64,000 nucleotides of DNA, from contig CAWFNY010000001.1 of the NCBI GenBank assembly GCA_963817435.1, positions 806,001 to 870,000 of the forward strand, in the 5' to 3' direction. Below the pieces are notes generated by a model. The model was given only the letters and a program-made list of their open reading frames with translations. It was not told the origin of the DNA and did not search any database. Positions 63,459-64,000 of this stretch are shown piece by piece. Source of the DNA: JADJOM01 sp963817435 (GTDB taxonomy: Bacteria > Gemmatimonadota > Gemmatimonadetes > Gemmatimonadales > GWC2-71-9). Each line of letters begins with the position of its first letter. The first letter of the stretch is position 1. The translations under genes were made by a program, and so were the position numbers.

Positions 63459-63934
63459 GAAGGCGCCTGAGCCTCACCCTGCTCTGCCTCACACTGAGCG
63501 CCGCTCCCCTCGCCGGGCAGCGTCCCGATTCCACCTGGACGCGCGGGAGCCCCTTCGTGGTGAAATACGGAAAGTGGGCGACCCTCGCCGCGGCGGTCGG
63601 CATGGGGCTCAAGGCCTCGGCCGCGCACCATGCCGCGGATCGCGCCTTCAACAGCCTCCGCACCTACTGCGACGCTGACCCCGCCCGCTGCAATCAGCTG
63701 CCAGGCGGGTCCTACGTCGATCCGGTCGCGGAACGCTACTATCAGACCTCGATCCGCCGCGACCGCTCCGCGCGCGCCTGGCTGCTGGGCGGTGAAGGGG
63801 CGGTGCTCGCGACCGCGGGGCTCTTCGTGTGGGAACTCGCCCGACCGAAACAGCCGCCGAAGAACATTCCCTTCGCGCCGACGGTGAGTGTGGTGGGGCC
63901 GCGGACCCATGTGGGATTCGCGATCGCGTTCTGA
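63455..63934 (+). CDS. Small exported/membrane protein of unknown function
   Basis: 159 aa. A signal peptide ends around PLAGQ. Then comes a hydrophobic segment WATLAAAVGMGLKASAA, a YCDADPARCNQLP stretch with two Cys, and a second possible TM WLLGGEGAVLATAGLFVWEL, ending in a strand with terminal Phe (HVGFAIAF). The layout is similar to DUF5683-like proteins, though I do not assign it. It begins at ATG 63455, overlapping the propeller's stop, so the pair is translationally coupled. Confidence 0.7.
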   Translation: MRRRLSLTLLCLTLSAAPLAGQRPDSTWTRGSPFVVKYGKWATLAAAVGMGLKASAAHHAADRAFNSLRTYCDADPARCNQLPGGSYVDPVAERYYQTSIRRDRSARAWLLGGEGAVLATAGLFVWELARPKQPPKNIPFAPTVSVVGPRTHVGFAIAF

Positions 63935-63946
63935 CGGGCGGCGCCG

Positions 63947-64000
63947 TCACCCGGTGCGGAACAGTTCCACCGCCCGGGGATAGCGGCCGAGCGCCCGCTC
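63947..64000 (-). CDS. C-terminal end of a minus-strand gene (partial)
   Basis: Only 17 codons and a TGA stop (63949-63947) are inside the window; they read ERALGRYPRAVELFRTG. The frame agrees with coding composition but no family can be assigned from so little. It converges with the preceding gene across 12 bp. Confidence 0.4.
   Translation of the reverse strand, partial: ERALGRYPRAVELFRTG

Overview
The window is high-GC bacterial chromosome with no phage or insertion-sequence genes. It looks like a Gemmatimonadota genome or MAG, which is an inference. The signs are dense same-strand operons with 1-20 nt stop/start overlaps, frequent GTG and TTG starts, many exported proteins whose signal peptides end in SAQ, LAAQ or similar, a TonB receptor and several beta-barrels (so a Gram-negative envelope), and a protein with the NPFxPSTTI sorting-domain signature. 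Most genes are on the minus strand.

Layout. 1-1450: end of a response regulator, an ADP-ribosylglycohydrolase and tRNA-Ser(CGA). 1451-2910: a 21-bp-periodic repeat region and an orphan 228-aa protein. 2988-7240: adaptor, permease and TolC of a MacAB-like exporter without its ATPase. 7469-11209: tadA, clpB and a small sorting-domain protein. 11419-14033: selB and recO. 14100-20064: a cobalamin uptake operon led by a cobalamin riboswitch (btuF, btuC, btuD, btuB-like receptor and a beta-propeller lipoprotein). 20090-22913: a membrane protein, a bifunctional-nuclease-family protein and metK. 23015-28550: a PTS module (EI, HPr, mannose-type EIID/C/B/A, HPr kinase, hibernation factor). 28579-33551: glycosyltransferase, nusB and the riboflavin genes ribH, ribBA, ribE and ribD. 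33672-37244: a GT39-like membrane protein and two paralogous barrel proteins. 37267-41189: purM, a PfkB kinase, argS and a zinc-ribbon protein behind a recognisable promoter. 41260-47269: envelope proteins (polytopic membrane protein, sulfatase-like enzyme, HEAT-repeat protein, barrel). 47347-47766: a second and much clearer 21-bp array. 47859-60151: DUF937 protein, methylmalonyl-CoA mutase, fbp, comEC, comFB, miaB, two envelope proteins, cdd, deoB, a DUF1844 protein and alr, nearly all in one tightly packed run. 60190-64000: mazG, asnS, a BamB-like lipoprotein, a small exported protein and the end of one more gene.

How the genes fit together. The B12 operon can supply the B12-dependent methylmalonyl-CoA mutase encoded about 30 kb away. 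The PTS genes form a complete phosphoryl chain with HPrK control of HPr. comEC and comFB suggest DNA uptake. selB implies that selenocysteine is decoded somewhere in the genome, although neither tRNA-Sec nor selA/selD was seen here.

The two features that standard annotation explains least are the 21-bp tandem arrays, whose unit is two helical turns. The one at 47368-47766 runs for 19 units with no insertion or deletion. The beta-propeller lipoprotein beside the BtuB-like receptor is a candidate analogue of the Bacteroides B12-capture protein BtuG.
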